61,815 nucleotides of DNA from Hyphomicrobiales bacterium (GTDB taxonomy: Bacteria > Pseudomonadota > Alphaproteobacteria > Rhizobiales > Devosiaceae), in NCBI GenBank assembly GCA_015490455.1, contig WFXU01000011.1:12501-74315 (forward strand), given 5' to 3'. Positions 46,837-57,390 of the stretch are shown here, piece after piece; the stretch's first letter is position 1; every line of letters starts with the position of its first letter. The position numbers were made by a program, and so were the translations under genes. The notes below the pieces were generated by a model that did no database searches, was not told the origin of the DNA, and saw only the letters and a list, made by a program, of their open reading frames with translations.

Positions 46837-49596
46837 ATGGATCAAGCAGAATATAAAGCCCCAGATAAAGAGCAGGCGCTTAAGCATAATGTTGCGACAA
46901 AGGCAGCAGAGGCAGCAAGGGCAGCAGAAAAAGCACCTGCCAAAGCAAAAGAGCAATTTAAGCCAACCCCGATGATGGCGCAATTTTTAGAAATAAAGGC
47001 GGTTAATCCGGATTATCTATTATTTTATCGCATGGGTGATTTTTATGAATTATTTTTTGAAGATGCTGAAATAGCTTCAAAAGCATTGGGGATTGTTTTA
47101 ACCAAGCGCGGCAAATATTTAGATAAAGATATTCCCATGTGCGGCGTGCCTATCCATGCGGCGCAAACCTACCTTAAAAAACTTATTTCTTTAGGGCATA
47201 AGGTTGCTATTTGTGAACAGTTAGAAGACCCGTTAGAAGCTAAAAAACGCGGCGCAAAATCAGTAGTAAAACGCGATGTTGTGCGCTTAGTTAGCGCTGG
47301 AACAATCACCGAAGATGAATTATTACCATCTAATAATAATAATTTTCTCTGCGCTATTTCATTTATTGAACATGAAAATTTACAATATGCGCTGGCTTGG
47401 GCGGATATTTCTACGGGCGAGATATTTTTTACGCAAATAGATGAACAACAAATTATTGATGAAATATCTCTTATTGACCCAAGTGAAATAATTATTTCAC
47501 AAAAAAATCTTGCTAAAATGCAGCAAAAATCTGTTTTTCCTAATGATTATCTCAATAAAACCACTATTATTAAAGATGATAATTTTGCTAGTGAAGGGGC
47601 AAATATAAAATTAAAGCAAAATTTTGCAGATTTTAATATAGATAATATTTCCCGCCCGCCCCTTTCGGCTCTAAATGCCCTAATTTCCTATATTAATTTT
47701 ACGCAAAAAAACGCAACCATTTCTTTGCGTAAGCCAATTAGAAAAAATATTAATTCCTTAATGTCAATCGATGAAGCAAGCAGAAATTCGCTTGAATTAT
47801 TAACCAATAATCAGGGTGAGATTAAAGGTTCTTTACGCGATAATATAGATCTTTGCTTAACACCAGCCGGATCGCGCCTATTGGCAAGAAGAATAACAGC
47901 GCCCCTAACCAATAAGGAAAGAATAAATGAACGTCTTGATATGGTTGAATCTTTATTTTCAGACAATATTTATCGTGAAGAATTAAGAAAAAATATCCGC
48001 TCTTTTCCCGATATTGCCCGCGCTTTAACCCGCCTTTGGCTTGATAGGAGCGGGCCGCGCGATTTGGCCAATATTGGCCAAGCAATTATGCGAGCAATTA
48101 TTATTAAAAAACTGCTTTTGCAAAAGGATAATTTACCAAAAGCGCTAAATAATATTATTGCCAATTTAGAAAAATTACCTTCTTCTTTGGGAGAAAAATT
48201 ACATAAAGCCTTTATTGACGAGCCACCCGTAAAAAAGGCAGATGGCGGCTTTATTAGGCAGTCTTTTTCTGCAGAACTAGATAGGCAACGCCGCCTTGCT
48301 AGTGAAAGCCGCACAATAATTAGCGCCCTACAGCAGGAATTAAGCCAGGAATGCCAAATAAAAAATCTAAAAATTAAACATAATCGGGTATTGGGATATT
48401 TTGTGGAAGTTCCCATTGCCCATGGGAATAAATTATTGGGAGAACAATTTGGACAAAAATTTATTCATCGCCAGACAATGGCTAATGCTATGCGCTTTAC
48501 TACTAAGAAATTAGCGCAATTAGAGAGTGAAATATTTTTAGCCCAAGCAAAAGCGTTGGAAATTGAGTTAGAGATTTTTGCTTCTCTAAAACAGGAAATA
48601 TTGCAAAATAGTGCCATTTTGCAGCAGGCTGCGGATAGTTTAGCTAAATTGGATTTGGCTTTGGCTTTGGCCGAACTGGCTGCTAGGCGCAATTTTTGTC
48701 GCCCAAAAATAGATGATTCGCTTTGTTTTAATATTGAAGGAGGACGTCATCCGGTCGTTGAAGAAACTCTCAAAAGGGAGGGGAAAAATTTTGTAATGAA
48801 TGATTGTAATCTCTCGGGTGAAAATGAAGAGGAGGGAGGACAATTATGGCTAATTACCGGTCCCAATATGGGAGGCAAATCCACTTTTCTAAGACAAAAT
48901 GCGCTTATAGCAATTTTAGCGCAAATGGGTTCCTTTGTGCCGGCAAATTCGGCACATATTGGTATAGTTGATAGGGTTTTTTCGCGCGTTGGCGCTTCTG
49001 ATGATATAGCAAGGGGGCGCTCTACCTTTATGGTGGAAATGGTTGAAACGGCAACAATTCTTAATAATGCTAGCAATAAATCCCTTGTAATTCTTGATGA
49101 GATAGGGCGCGGCACTTCAACTTTTGATGGGTTGTCAATTGCTTGGGCAACGGCTGAATTTCTTAATAAGATAAACCGCTCCCGTGCTCTATTTGCTACT
49201 CATTTTCACGAATTAACTTCCCTAGCCAATAATTTAGATAGGGCTTCTAATCATACAATGAAAGTGCGTGAATATAAGGGAGAAGTAATATTTTTACACG
49301 AGGTAGTAAGGGGAGCGGCGGATAGATCTTATGGTATTCAGGTAGCAAAATTAGCCGGTTTAGCCGAACCGGTTATTAAAAGAGCAAGGGAAGTGCTTGA
49401 TTTACTGGAAAAACATCCTTCAAATAATCATCATGCAATATTAGATGATTTGCCGCTTTTCTCTTCTGTCATTAAAGAGAAAGAAAAAATATATGATCCT
49501 GTTAAAGAAATGCTTGATGAATTAAATCCAGATGAGTTAACTCCCCTTAAAGCAATTGAGTTTCTCTATCAGTTAAAAAAGTTACATGATGGCTAG
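46837..49596 (+). CDS. mutS: DNA mismatch repair protein MutS
   Basis: This 919-residue protein recognises mismatches. The mismatch-contact motif FYRMGDFYELFFEDAE is near residue 64. The ATPase has Walker A GPNMGGKST from residue 675, DEIGRGTSTFDGLSIAWA near 753, and the HFHELTSL block near 790. The C-terminus carries the tetramer-type helix. An Ala- and Lys-rich extension of about 35 residues (18-42) precedes the usual TPMMAQFLEIK start. Overall length is normal for Rhizobiales. It overlaps glnD by 11 bases. Confidence 0.96.
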   Translation: MDQAEYKAPDKEQALKHNVATKAAEAARAAEKAPAKAKEQFKPTPMMAQFLEIKAVNPDYLLFYRMGDFYELFFEDAEIASKALGIVLTKRGKYLDKDIPMCGVPIHAAQTYLKKLISLGHKVAICEQLEDPLEAKKRGAKSVVKRDVVRLVSAGTITEDELLPSNNNNFLCAISFIEHENLQYALAWADISTGEIFFTQIDEQQIIDEISLIDPSEIIISQKNLAKMQQKSVFPNDYLNKTTIIKDDNFASEGANIKLKQNFADFNIDNISRPPLSALNALISYINFTQKNATISLRKPIRKNINSLMSIDEASRNSLELLTNNQGEIKGSLRDNIDLCLTPAGSRLLARRITAPLTNKERINERLDMVESLFSDNIYREELRKNIRSFPDIARALTRLWLDRSGPRDLANIGQAIMRAIIIKKLLLQKDNLPKALNNIIANLEKLPSSLGEKLHKAFIDEPPVKKADGGFIRQSFSAELDRQRRLASESRTIISALQQELSQECQIKNLKIKHNRVLGYFVEVPIAHGNKLLGEQFGQKFIHRQTMANAMRFTTKKLAQLESEIFLAQAKALEIELEIFASLKQEILQNSAILQQAADSLAKLDLALALAELAARRNFCRPKIDDSLCFNIEGGRHPVVEETLKREGKNFVMNDCNLSGENEEEGGQLWLITGPNMGGKSTFLRQNALIAILAQMGSFVPANSAHIGIVDRVFSRVGASDDIARGRSTFMVEMVETATILNNASNKSLVILDEIGRGTSTFDGLSIAWATAEFLNKINRSRALFATHFHELTSLANNLDRASNHTMKVREYKGEVIFLHEVVRGAADRSYGIQVAKLAGLAEPVIKRAREVLDLLEKHPSNNHHAILDDLPLFSSVIKEKEKIYDPVKEMLDELNPDELTPLKAIEFLYQLKKLHDG

Positions 49597-52378
49597 CAAA
49601 ATTAAATTAAAGCCGAAAAAAAATAATTATGTTCTTGAAAATGCGGAGCAAATAATAAGTAGGGCTTTGGCGGAAATAAATGGTGAAAAGGCCAATAGCG
49701 TCAAAGCACGTTCAATTTTTTTACGCCATATTAAATCTAGCCTAGATAAAGCCCATAAGGGAGCGGAAGCCGATTTGCTGGCTAATAATAAGGGTGAGAG
49801 ATGTGCTAGAAATATTTGTAAAAGCCAGGACGAAATAGTAAAGGCGGTTCATATATTTGCTTCCCAATATGTTTATGCGCAAAGAAATAAAGAAAAATGC
49901 ACTTTGGCAATTGCGGCGGTAGGTGGATATGGGCGCGCAACTTTAGCGCCAGGATCAGATATTGATTTATTATTTATTCTACCAAGCAGACAAACTAATG
50001 CTCAGGCTAAAAGAAATGAAGAAATAATTGAGTATATTTTATATATTTTATGGGATTTACGGCAAAAAATAGGCCATGCTGTTCGCTCGGTGAAAGAATG
50101 TCTTTCTATGGCTAAAACCGATATGACTGTGCGTACGGCAACATTGGAAGCGCGTTTTTTAAGTGGTGATAGGCAAATTTTTGATAAATTAATAAGCCGG
50201 TTTGAAAAGGAAATAATGCTTAAAACAGGTCCCCAATTTATTGCCGCTAAATTACAAGAGCGTGATTTACGTCACGAAAGAATGGGGGATACGCGTTATG
50301 TGGTTGAGCCAAATGTCAAAGAGGGTAAGGGGGGATTGCGCGATCTGAACACTCTTTATTGGATTGGGAAATATTTTTACAGAGTAAAAAATAATCGTGA
50401 TTTGGTGAAAAAAGGCGTTTTTAGCGCCTCCGAATTACGGCTTTTTGAAAGGGCTGAAAATTTTTTATGGACGGTTCGTTGTCATTTACATTTTTTGACC
50501 AAAAGAGCTGATGAAACTCTTACATTTGACGTGCAACCAGCATTAGCAAAACGTATGGGCTTTAGGCAAAAAGGTTCGATGTTGGCGGTTGAGCGCTTTA
50601 TGAAACGTTATTTTTTAGTGGCTAAAGATGTTGGTGATTTAACGCGTATATTTTGTTCGGTGTTAGAATTTTCTCATGCTGGCAAATCAAATTATCTAGG
50701 CCTAGCGCTTGAGGGAATTGGTGGAAATAGAAGAAAAACCATTAAGAATGAGCCAGATTTTATTATTGAAAGAAACAGAATTAATATTGCCAATGAAGAT
50801 GTTTTTGCCAAAAATCCGCTTAATCTAATTAAAATATTTTGGCTGGCGAGTAAAAAAGATCTTCTATTTCATCCTGAAGCGTTCAAATTTATTACCCGCT
50901 CATTAAGATTTATCAATAAGGATTTACGTGATAATCCGCAAGCAAACCAATATTTTTTGGAAATTTTAACCAATGCCAAAACAGTAGAAAGAACATTAAG
51001 GCGAATGAATGAAAGCGGTGTGCTTGGGCGTTTTGTGCCTGATTTTGGCAAAATTGTCGCTTTAATGCAATTTAATATGTATCATCATTATACTGTTGAT
51101 GAACATCTTATCCGCTCTGTTGGGGTTATAGCTTCAATTGTCAATGGGGAATTAAAAGATGAATTGCCATTAACACATGAATTATTGCCAACTTTGAGCG
51201 ATATAAAATTGTTATTTATCGCTCTGTTTTTGCACGATATAGCAAAGGGGCGCGATGAAGATCATTCTATCGCAGGGGCAAGGGTAGCAAAGCGATTTTG
51301 TCAGCGCCTAAGATTAAGCGCGGCTGAAACGCAAACCGTTGTCTGGTTAGTGGAAAATCATTTATTAATGAGTGAAATTGCCCAATCGCGCGACATTCAG
51401 GACCCTGCAACCGCCAGAAATTTTGCCAATATTGTGCAAAGTCCGGCAAGATTAGCTCTTTTGATGATTTTAACCGCTTGCGATATTCGCGCCGTTGGTC
51501 CGGGAGTTTGGACTGGCTGGAAAGGCTCATTATTAAGAGCCCTTTATTATGCAACCGAGCCGCTGCTGTCGGGGGGACATTCACAAATTTCCCAAAGTGA
51601 TAGAATTGAAAGAGCCAAACAGGCTTTAAGTGAAAAATTAACCGACTGGAGCAAAGCAGAAATAGCAAAATATCAAAAACGCCATTATAGTTCTTATTGG
51701 TTGCGCACCGATTTAGAATTACAATTAAAACATGCTAAAATGATAAGAAGGGCGGACAAGGAAAAACAGCCCTTTTCAGGCACAATTCACGTTAAGTCAT
51801 TTGAATCAATTACCGAAATTTCATTTTATACAGCCGATCATCCCCGCCTTTTAACCATGATTGCAGGGGCTTGCACAATGGCTGAAGCATCAATAGTTGG
51901 TGCGCAAATTGTCTCTATGCGTGATGGGCAGGCATTAGACACATTGCAGTTAAGGCGATCTTTTGCCAGTGATGAAGATGAAACAATTCGTGCCCATCGT
52001 ATTATTGAAACTGTTAGGCAATTGCTTGAAGGGACACGCTATTTGGATAGAACCCCAATCAAAAATACCCGATTAAACCGCCGCTTAAAACCATTTAGTG
52101 TCCCCGCTGAAGTTCTTATTTCTAATAATTTATCAAATAAATTTACTGTTCTTGAAGTTTCTGGGCTCGATAGAACCGGATTATTACGTGATTTAACCAT
52201 GACTATTTCTGACCTTAATTTAACTATTGGCTCAGCTCATATTTCTACCTATGGCGAAAAGGCGGTAGATGTATTTTATGTTACCGATTTAACGGGGGGA
52301 AAAATTGAACAAAAGACAAGACAAAATCGTATTCATGCAAGTTTGATGAAAGTTTTGGAGCCAGAGCAGAAATTATGA
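49586..52378 (+). CDS. glnD: bifunctional uridylyltransferase/uridylyl-removing enzyme GlnD
   Basis: This 930-residue sensor of glutamine adds and removes UMP on PII proteins. The nucleotidyltransferase motif is GGYGRATLAPGSDIDLLFI, with GSDID from 123. A GlnD linker domain follows (KEGKGGLRDLNTLYWI near 250). The HD hydrolase is seen in LFLHDIAKGRDEDHS near 549. Two ACT domains lie at the C-terminus (starting near 737 and 850). This is the complete four-part arrangement. It controls nitrogen metabolism; GlnB/GlnK are not in the window. The order mutS-glnD-murJ-trpS is typical of Rhizobiales. Confidence 0.96.
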   Translation: MMASKIKLKPKKNNYVLENAEQIISRALAEINGEKANSVKARSIFLRHIKSSLDKAHKGAEADLLANNKGERCARNICKSQDEIVKAVHIFASQYVYAQRNKEKCTLAIAAVGGYGRATLAPGSDIDLLFILPSRQTNAQAKRNEEIIEYILYILWDLRQKIGHAVRSVKECLSMAKTDMTVRTATLEARFLSGDRQIFDKLISRFEKEIMLKTGPQFIAAKLQERDLRHERMGDTRYVVEPNVKEGKGGLRDLNTLYWIGKYFYRVKNNRDLVKKGVFSASELRLFERAENFLWTVRCHLHFLTKRADETLTFDVQPALAKRMGFRQKGSMLAVERFMKRYFLVAKDVGDLTRIFCSVLEFSHAGKSNYLGLALEGIGGNRRKTIKNEPDFIIERNRINIANEDVFAKNPLNLIKIFWLASKKDLLFHPEAFKFITRSLRFINKDLRDNPQANQYFLEILTNAKTVERTLRRMNESGVLGRFVPDFGKIVALMQFNMYHHYTVDEHLIRSVGVIASIVNGELKDELPLTHELLPTLSDIKLLFIALFLHDIAKGRDEDHSIAGARVAKRFCQRLRLSAAETQTVVWLVENHLLMSEIAQSRDIQDPATARNFANIVQSPARLALLMILTACDIRAVGPGVWTGWKGSLLRALYYATEPLLSGGHSQISQSDRIERAKQALSEKLTDWSKAEIAKYQKRHYSSYWLRTDLELQLKHAKMIRRADKEKQPFSGTIHVKSFESITEISFYTADHPRLLTMIAGACTMAEASIVGAQIVSMRDGQALDTLQLRRSFASDEDETIRAHRIIETVRQLLEGTRYLDRTPIKNTRLNRRLKPFSVPAEVLISNNLSNKFTVLEVSGLDRTGLLRDLTMTISDLNLTIGSAHISTYGEKAVDVFYVTDLTGGKIEQKTRQNRIHASLMKVLEPEQKL

Positions 52379-53967
52379 ATCTTTATAAAAATTTTTTCAA
52401 TGTTTCTGCCATGACGCTTATTTCACGGGTGCTTGGTTTTGTTCGTGATATATTATTGGCTTCGGTTCTTGGCACTGGCATGGTGGCCAATGCTTTTTTT
52501 GCCGCTTTTCGTTTGCCCAATCTTTTTCGTAGATTATTAGCAGAAGGGGCTTTTAATTCGGCCTTTATCCCGCTTTTTGCCTCTAAATTAGAAAATAATG
52601 GCGTAAAGCAAGCGCGCATTTTTGCTACACATATTATTGCCTGGTTGTTTATCGTGTTGCTTATTCTAACAATTTTGGCAGAAATTTTCATGCCGCAAAT
52701 AATGAGAATATTTGTGTTTGGCTTTGTTGAGGATAGGGAAAAATTTGAATTTACCGTTTTACTAGCCAGAATTTGTTTTCCCTATTTAGCCTTTATGTCA
52801 TTAATGGCTGCCTTTGGGGGCATATTAAATGGTTTGGGTAAATTTCTTGCTGCCGCTTTTGCTCCGGTTATGCTGAATATTGTGCTTGTTATTTTGCTAA
52901 TTATTTTGGTTTTTATAACTCAAGCGGGAGAAAAATCCGCAGGGATCTGGCTTTCTATTGGGGTGTTTTTTGGCGGGCTAGCTCAATTAATCATTGTGGT
53001 TTGGGCGGTTAAAAATATGGGCTTTTTGCCAAAAATTTCCTTGCCAAAAATGAATGAGGATGTGCGTCAATTTTGGCTGTTGGCACTGCCGGCAATATTA
53101 AGTGGTGGTGTTACACAGATAAATATTGTTGTTGGCACTATTATCGCCTCAAATGCCCAATCGGCAATTTCTTATCTTTATTATGCCGATAGGCTCTATC
53201 AACTGCCCTTAGGTTTAATCGGAATTGCCATTGGTGTTGTTTTATTACCAGAATTATCACGCCATTTAAGCGCAAATCGCAAAAAGGCTGCCAGGCGCTC
53301 AATGGATAATTCGCTTATTTTTGCTATGGTTCTAACTATGCCGGCTACTATTGGTCTTATTTTGCTGGCCGAGCCGATTATTGCAACATTATTTGAACAT
53401 GGCGCTTTTAGCAAAGAAGCAACAAGGGCAACGGCAAATAGCCTAATTGGCTTTTCTTTTGGTTTACCCGCCTTTATTTTGATAAAATTATTACAGCCAC
53501 AATTTTTTGCCCGCAAAAATACCAAAATCCCAACCATCTTTGCGGCTATTTCGGTTGTGGCTAATATAATTATTAGCCTTATTTTATTCCCAAAATTTGA
53601 ACATGTCGGTATAGCTATCGCTACTACTATTTCGGCCTGGATTAATTTTTTTCTTCTATATTTTACCCTGAAAAAAAATAATTATTTTTCTTTGGATTCT
53701 AGGCAAATAAAGCAGCAAAGCCTCATATTATTAAGCGCAATAATGATGGGAGTAATAATTATTATATTTAGCCATTTATTTAATATATTTCTTTTGCGGC
53801 AAATGGGTTTTATTTTGCAAATAACGGCACTTTTTTTAATAATTTTTATTGCGATAATATTTTATTTTACCCTTATCCATTTTGCCAATATTTTGCCCTT
53901 TAGAAATATTTTTTCCTTTGTTAAAAGAAACGCCAATGCTAATGAGAACAAAGTTATAAATGAATAA
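52375..53967 (+). CDS. murJ: lipid II flippase MurJ
   Basis: This 530-residue polytopic inner-membrane protein of the MOP superfamily moves lipid II for peptidoglycan synthesis. The first segment has SRVLGFVRDILLASVLGTG with the conserved Arg, then AFFAAFRLPNLFRRLLAEGAFNSAFIP, the MurJ/MviN signature. About 14 membrane segments can be drawn. LFEHGAFS is the other conserved block. The start overlaps the glnD stop (ATGA). The C-terminal tail is short, basic and Asn-rich. Confidence 0.95.
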   Translation: MNLYKNFFNVSAMTLISRVLGFVRDILLASVLGTGMVANAFFAAFRLPNLFRRLLAEGAFNSAFIPLFASKLENNGVKQARIFATHIIAWLFIVLLILTILAEIFMPQIMRIFVFGFVEDREKFEFTVLLARICFPYLAFMSLMAAFGGILNGLGKFLAAAFAPVMLNIVLVILLIILVFITQAGEKSAGIWLSIGVFFGGLAQLIIVVWAVKNMGFLPKISLPKMNEDVRQFWLLALPAILSGGVTQINIVVGTIIASNAQSAISYLYYADRLYQLPLGLIGIAIGVVLLPELSRHLSANRKKAARRSMDNSLIFAMVLTMPATIGLILLAEPIIATLFEHGAFSKEATRATANSLIGFSFGLPAFILIKLLQPQFFARKNTKIPTIFAAISVVANIIISLILFPKFEHVGIAIATTISAWINFFLLYFTLKKNNYFSLDSRQIKQQSLILLSAIMMGVIIIIFSHLFNIFLLRQMGFILQITALFLIIFIAIIFYFTLIHFANILPFRNIFSFVKRNANANENKVINE

Positions 53968-54012
53968 TGCCAATTAATAATCACATATAAAAATATTATA
54001 ATAGGGTTTAAT

Positions 54013-55017
54013 ATGAGCTTTCCAGCACGTGTTTTTTCGGGAATTCAACCATCGGGTAAATTACATTTGGGCAATTATCTTGGAGCAATTAAGCGCTTTG
54101 TGCCCTTACAGGATACGCATAATTGTATTTATTGTGTTGTTGATATGCACGCAATTACCGTCTGGCAAGATCCAGAAAAATTATATAATTCTACTTTAGA
54201 AGTTGCAGCAGCCTATCTGGCTGCGGGAATAGATGCTGAAAAATCTATTATTTTTAACCAGAGTCAGGTTGTTCAGCATGCTGAATTGGCGTGGATTTTT
54301 AATTGTGTAGCGCGCATGGGCTGGATGCAACGCATGACACAATTTAAGGATAAGGCAGGCAAAAATTCGCAAAATGTCTCGCTTGGATTATTCGCCTATC
54401 CGGCTCTGATGGCAGCTGATATTTTATTATATAAGGCAACCCATGTGCCGGTGGGGGAAGATCAAAAACAACATTTAGAATTAACGCGCGATATAGCTAT
54501 TAAATTTAATAATGATTATAATGTTAATTTTTTCCCCATAACTGAGCCATTAATTGCAGGAGAGACGGCAAGAATTATGTCCTTACGTGATGGCACAAAG
54601 AAAATGTCTTCTTCTGATCCGTCAGATTTAGCTAAAATTTCACTCACCGATAGTGCAGATTTAATTGCTAAAAAAATTAAAAAGGCAAAATCTGATGCTG
54701 ATAATCTACCTTTTGAAGTTGCGGGGCTAAAGGGAAGGCCTGAAGCGGATAATTTAGTGGGTATTTATGCTGCTTTAAGCGAAAAATCAAAACAGGGAAT
54801 ATTAGATGAATTTGGCGGAAAGGGTTTTGGTGTGTTTAAGCCCGCTTTAGCCGAATTAGCAGTGGAAAAATTAGCCCCGATAAACAAAAAAATATCGCTC
54901 TATCTTAATGATAAAAAGCAAATTGAGGATATTTTACATTCGGGCGCGGAACGTGCCAGAGAAATAGCAACAAAAACAATGAAAGAGGTTCATAATATTA
55001 TTGGCTTTGTCAATTAG
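54013..55017 (+). CDS. trpS: tryptophanyl-tRNA synthetase
   Basis: This 334-residue class I aminoacyl-tRNA synthetase charges tRNA-Trp. The HIGH-type motif is [14 protein letters not shown] (near 12-25) and the KMSKS-type motif is [10 protein letters not shown] (near 196). [16 protein letters not shown] near 149 is a TrpRS block. Length is normal for a bacterial enzyme. It ends the mutS-glnD-murJ-trpS series, 45 bases after murJ. Confidence 0.96.
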   Translation: MSFPARVFSGIQPSGKLHLGNYLGAIKRFVPLQDTHNCIYCVVDMHAITVWQDPEKLYNSTLEVAAAYLAAGIDAEKSIIFNQSQVVQHAELAWIFNCVARMGWMQRMTQFKDKAGKNSQNVSLGLFAYPALMAADILLYKATHVPVGEDQKQHLELTRDIAIKFNNDYNVNFFPITEPLIAGETARIMSLRDGTKKMSSSDPSDLAKISLTDSADLIAKKIKKAKSDADNLPFEVAGLKGRPEADNLVGIYAALSEKSKQGILDEFGGKGFGVFKPALAELAVEKLAPINKKISLYLNDKKQIEDILHSGAERAREIATKTMKEVHNIIGFVN

Positions 55018-55039
55018 GGATTAATGGGGAATTGGAAAA

Positions 55040-55903
55040 ATGAATATTTTTAGGCAAATAAAAATCATTTTCCCATATTTGTTCCTTTTTTCCCTTTTTT
55101 TCCCATATTCAGTTTTTGCCAAAGAGCAAAATATTATTGACGATAATATTATAGTTTCATTTCCATATCATTCTGACCCTAATGCTAAATTAAAACCACC
55201 CGAGCCTTTGTTGCCTGCAATCAGATTTTTAACCAGTGCCGATTTTTTTCCCTTTAATTATCGCAATAATTTAGGCCGGCTGGAAGGGTTTAATATTGAT
55301 TTGAGCAAAGAAATTTGCGCTATATTAAATATTTCCTGCACCATTCAGGACTGGCCTTGGGAGCAAATAAAGGAAGCATTGAATGATAATCAGGGAGATG
55401 CGATAATAGCCGGCTTGGCTATTAATAAGCAAAGTGCACAAAAATTTGATTTTTCAGATATTTATTTAATGTTTCCGGCGCGTTTTGTAAGTAGAAAAAT
55501 AAATATTCCAACATTTAACTTAGATAATCTGGCCGGAAAAAAAATATCTATTGTAGCTAATTCTGTGCATGAGAAATTTTTAACCGATTATTTCCCAGAG
55601 ATTGAGCAAATAAAATTTCCCGGTGAAAAACAGGCATTAAAAGCGATGAAAGATGGGGTTAGTTATGCATATTTTGGCGATGCACTAAATGCCTCATTCT
55701 GGTTAAATGAAAATATAAATTGTTGCGTCTTTGTGGGAAAATCTTTTTTTAACAGCGATTATTTTGGCGAAGGTCTGGCAATTGCAACAGTTAAGAAAAA
55801 TGAAAAATTGCGCCAAACAATAAATTATGCCCTTTATGAATTAAAGCAAAATGGCAAATTAGATGAATTATATTTAAGATGGTTTCCCATTAGTTTTTAT
55901 TAG
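55040..55903 (+). CDS. periplasmic solute-binding protein, amino-acid type (SBP family 3)
   Basis: This 287-residue protein has a signal peptide (about 1-28, ending SVFA-KE) and a type 3 solute-binding domain: FFPFNYRNNLGRLEGFNIDL near 71, AIIAGLAINKQSAQKFDFS near 117, and a late GEGLAIATVKKNEKLRQTIN. It should bind a polar amino acid or similar ligand in the periplasm. No permease or ATPase genes are adjacent, so the transporter partner is unknown, or it has a signalling role. It ends 14 bases inside the convergent neighbour. Confidence 0.85.
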   Translation: MNIFRQIKIIFPYLFLFSLFFPYSVFAKEQNIIDDNIIVSFPYHSDPNAKLKPPEPLLPAIRFLTSADFFPFNYRNNLGRLEGFNIDLSKEICAILNISCTIQDWPWEQIKEALNDNQGDAIIAGLAINKQSAQKFDFSDIYLMFPARFVSRKINIPTFNLDNLAGKKISIVANSVHEKFLTDYFPEIEQIKFPGEKQALKAMKDGVSYAYFGDALNASFWLNENINCCVFVGKSFFNSDYFGEGLAIATVKKNEKLRQTINYALYELKQNGKLDELYLRWFPISFY

Positions 55904-56756
55904 AATTTTTGGCAGAAGGAGCCGGAGGGGGATTGGTAAAGGGAAGTTTTAAGCTCCAAAAATAATTACTGGAAATGCCATTTTGCCACTCAAGCCCTAT
56001 TTTCATTTTTTCATGTCCCTCTCTTGGAGAGGCAATATATGTCCTAAATATATGATCCCAAATTGAAAGGGCAAATCCGTAATTACTATCGGTTTCCTTA
56101 TGATAGGTGGAATGATGGATGCGGTGCATATCTGGCGTTACGATTATTAATCTTAAAATTTTATCAAGCCATAATGGCAATTTATAATTGGCATGATTAA
56201 ATATTGCTGCGCCATTTAGAATAATTTCAAATATAACTACCAGTTCCACTGGCGCTCCAATTAGAACAACCACAAGGGATTTAATAAAAATTGAAATAAT
56301 GATTTCAAGCGGATGAAACCTTAGCGCGGTGGAAGCGTCAATTTCCTCATCGGCATGGTGCACCCTATGTAGACGCCATAAAATAGGAACTTTATGAAAA
56401 ATTAAATGTTGCAGCCAAATGGCAAAATCAAGCATAAGAAGGGATAGTAAATATTTTATTCCTACTGACCAGTCAATATTGTTAAATAGGCCAAAGCCAT
56501 TTTTTTGCGCCCAGTGCGCGCTTAATATTGCCGTAACGGGAATAATAAAACTGACTGCAAATATCGCTATATAATTGGTGAAAATAATTGCAAAATTTGT
56601 CACCCAGCGCTTTGAACGCTTAAAATGACGGGCGCGGCGCGGAAATATTGTTTCCAACAGCGCCATAAGCAAAAATATGGAAATAAAAAAACTTAACCTA
56701 ATTATATTTTCATCTAATCCAAATAAAGACATATGAGTGAGCCTAAACATTAGCAA
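55890..56756 (-). CDS. sterol desaturase/fatty-acid hydroxylase family membrane protein
   Basis: This 288-residue integral membrane di-iron oxygenase has the spaced His motifs of the family: HRVHHADEEID near 130 with the earlier LQHLIFHKVPILW, then FNHANYKLP, and HRIHHSTYHKETDSNYG near 212. About four membrane segments flank them. Substrates in bacteria include sterols, carotenoids, ornithine lipids and fatty acids; none can be chosen here. It overlaps the convergent solute-binding gene by 14 bases. TerB-like gene 56814-57218 lies upstream on the same strand. Confidence 0.87.
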   Translation of the reverse strand: MLMFRLTHMSLFGLDENIIRLSFFISIFLLMALLETIFPRRARHFKRSKRWVTNFAIIFTNYIAIFAVSFIIPVTAILSAHWAQKNGFGLFNNIDWSVGIKYLLSLLMLDFAIWLQHLIFHKVPILWRLHRVHHADEEIDASTALRFHPLEIIISIFIKSLVVVLIGAPVELVVIFEIILNGAAIFNHANYKLPLWLDKILRLIIVTPDMHRIHHSTYHKETDSNYGFALSIWDHIFRTYIASPREGHEKMKIGLEWQNGISSNYFWSLKLPFTNPPPAPSAKNSNKN

Positions 56757-56813
56757 AAGCTAATATATATTATAATAAATATTTTTCCAGCTATTTATGG
56801 AATAATTATGAAT

Positions 56814-57218
56814 TTATGCTTTTCTCAATCTGGCACGTGCGGCCACCTCAATTGCTGCGCTTGTTAGACGATCTATTGATAATTTATCGCGTATCATCTC
56901 AAGCCAGCGCAATTCTTCCTGCTCAAGCTCTAAATCAACTGCGGCTACTTCCACACATAAGGCATAGGCCGTATCGTGCAACCTATCGGGAATTGCTTTG
57001 AGTGCCAAATCTAGCACACTATCCAAATCTGCAACCTGATGCATTAAATCAATAGTTTCCGTTGCCTTATCAGCTAATCTATCGCGTGAATAGTTAGAAA
57101 ATATTGGCAAACGCTCCACTAATGCGCCAATTCTATCTAATTCCACATTACTGAGTGAACTATCGGCGGCTGCTGTAACCACCATTAAATATACTAAACC
57201 ATCTTGAGCTGAAAGCAT
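56814..57218 (-). CDS. TerB-like tellurite-resistance family protein
   Basis: This 134-residue all-helical cytosolic protein resembles the TerB family: DGLVYLMVVTAAADSSLSNVELDRIGALVE at the start (a D-x-S-x-x-E metal-type loop) and a mirrored block AYALCVEVAAVDLELEQEEL. This suggests a duplicated helical half with acidic metal-binding loops. It is not in a ter operon, so tellurite resistance is not implied. Such stand-alone copies are frequent in Rhizobiales. Divergent from lysK with a gap of about 170 bases. Confidence 0.8.
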   Translation of the reverse strand: MLSAQDGLVYLMVVTAAADSSLSNVELDRIGALVERLPIFSNYSRDRLADKATETIDLMHQVADLDSVLDLALKAIPDRLHDTAYALCVEVAAVDLELEQEELRWLEMIRDKLSIDRLTSAAIEVAARARLRKA

Positions 57219-57390
57219 GATAATGATCCTCTAATTATATTAGCTTAGCTTTATTTGGGAAAAAGGTCTAATGGTTTATTTATAAATGCAAAATTGACTG
57301 AAGGTAGCAAAAATGTAATATCGGGAAAAATTTTACGGGACAATATTGTGAAAATAAATATTGCAAAATAAATATTGAAAGAGAAATAAA

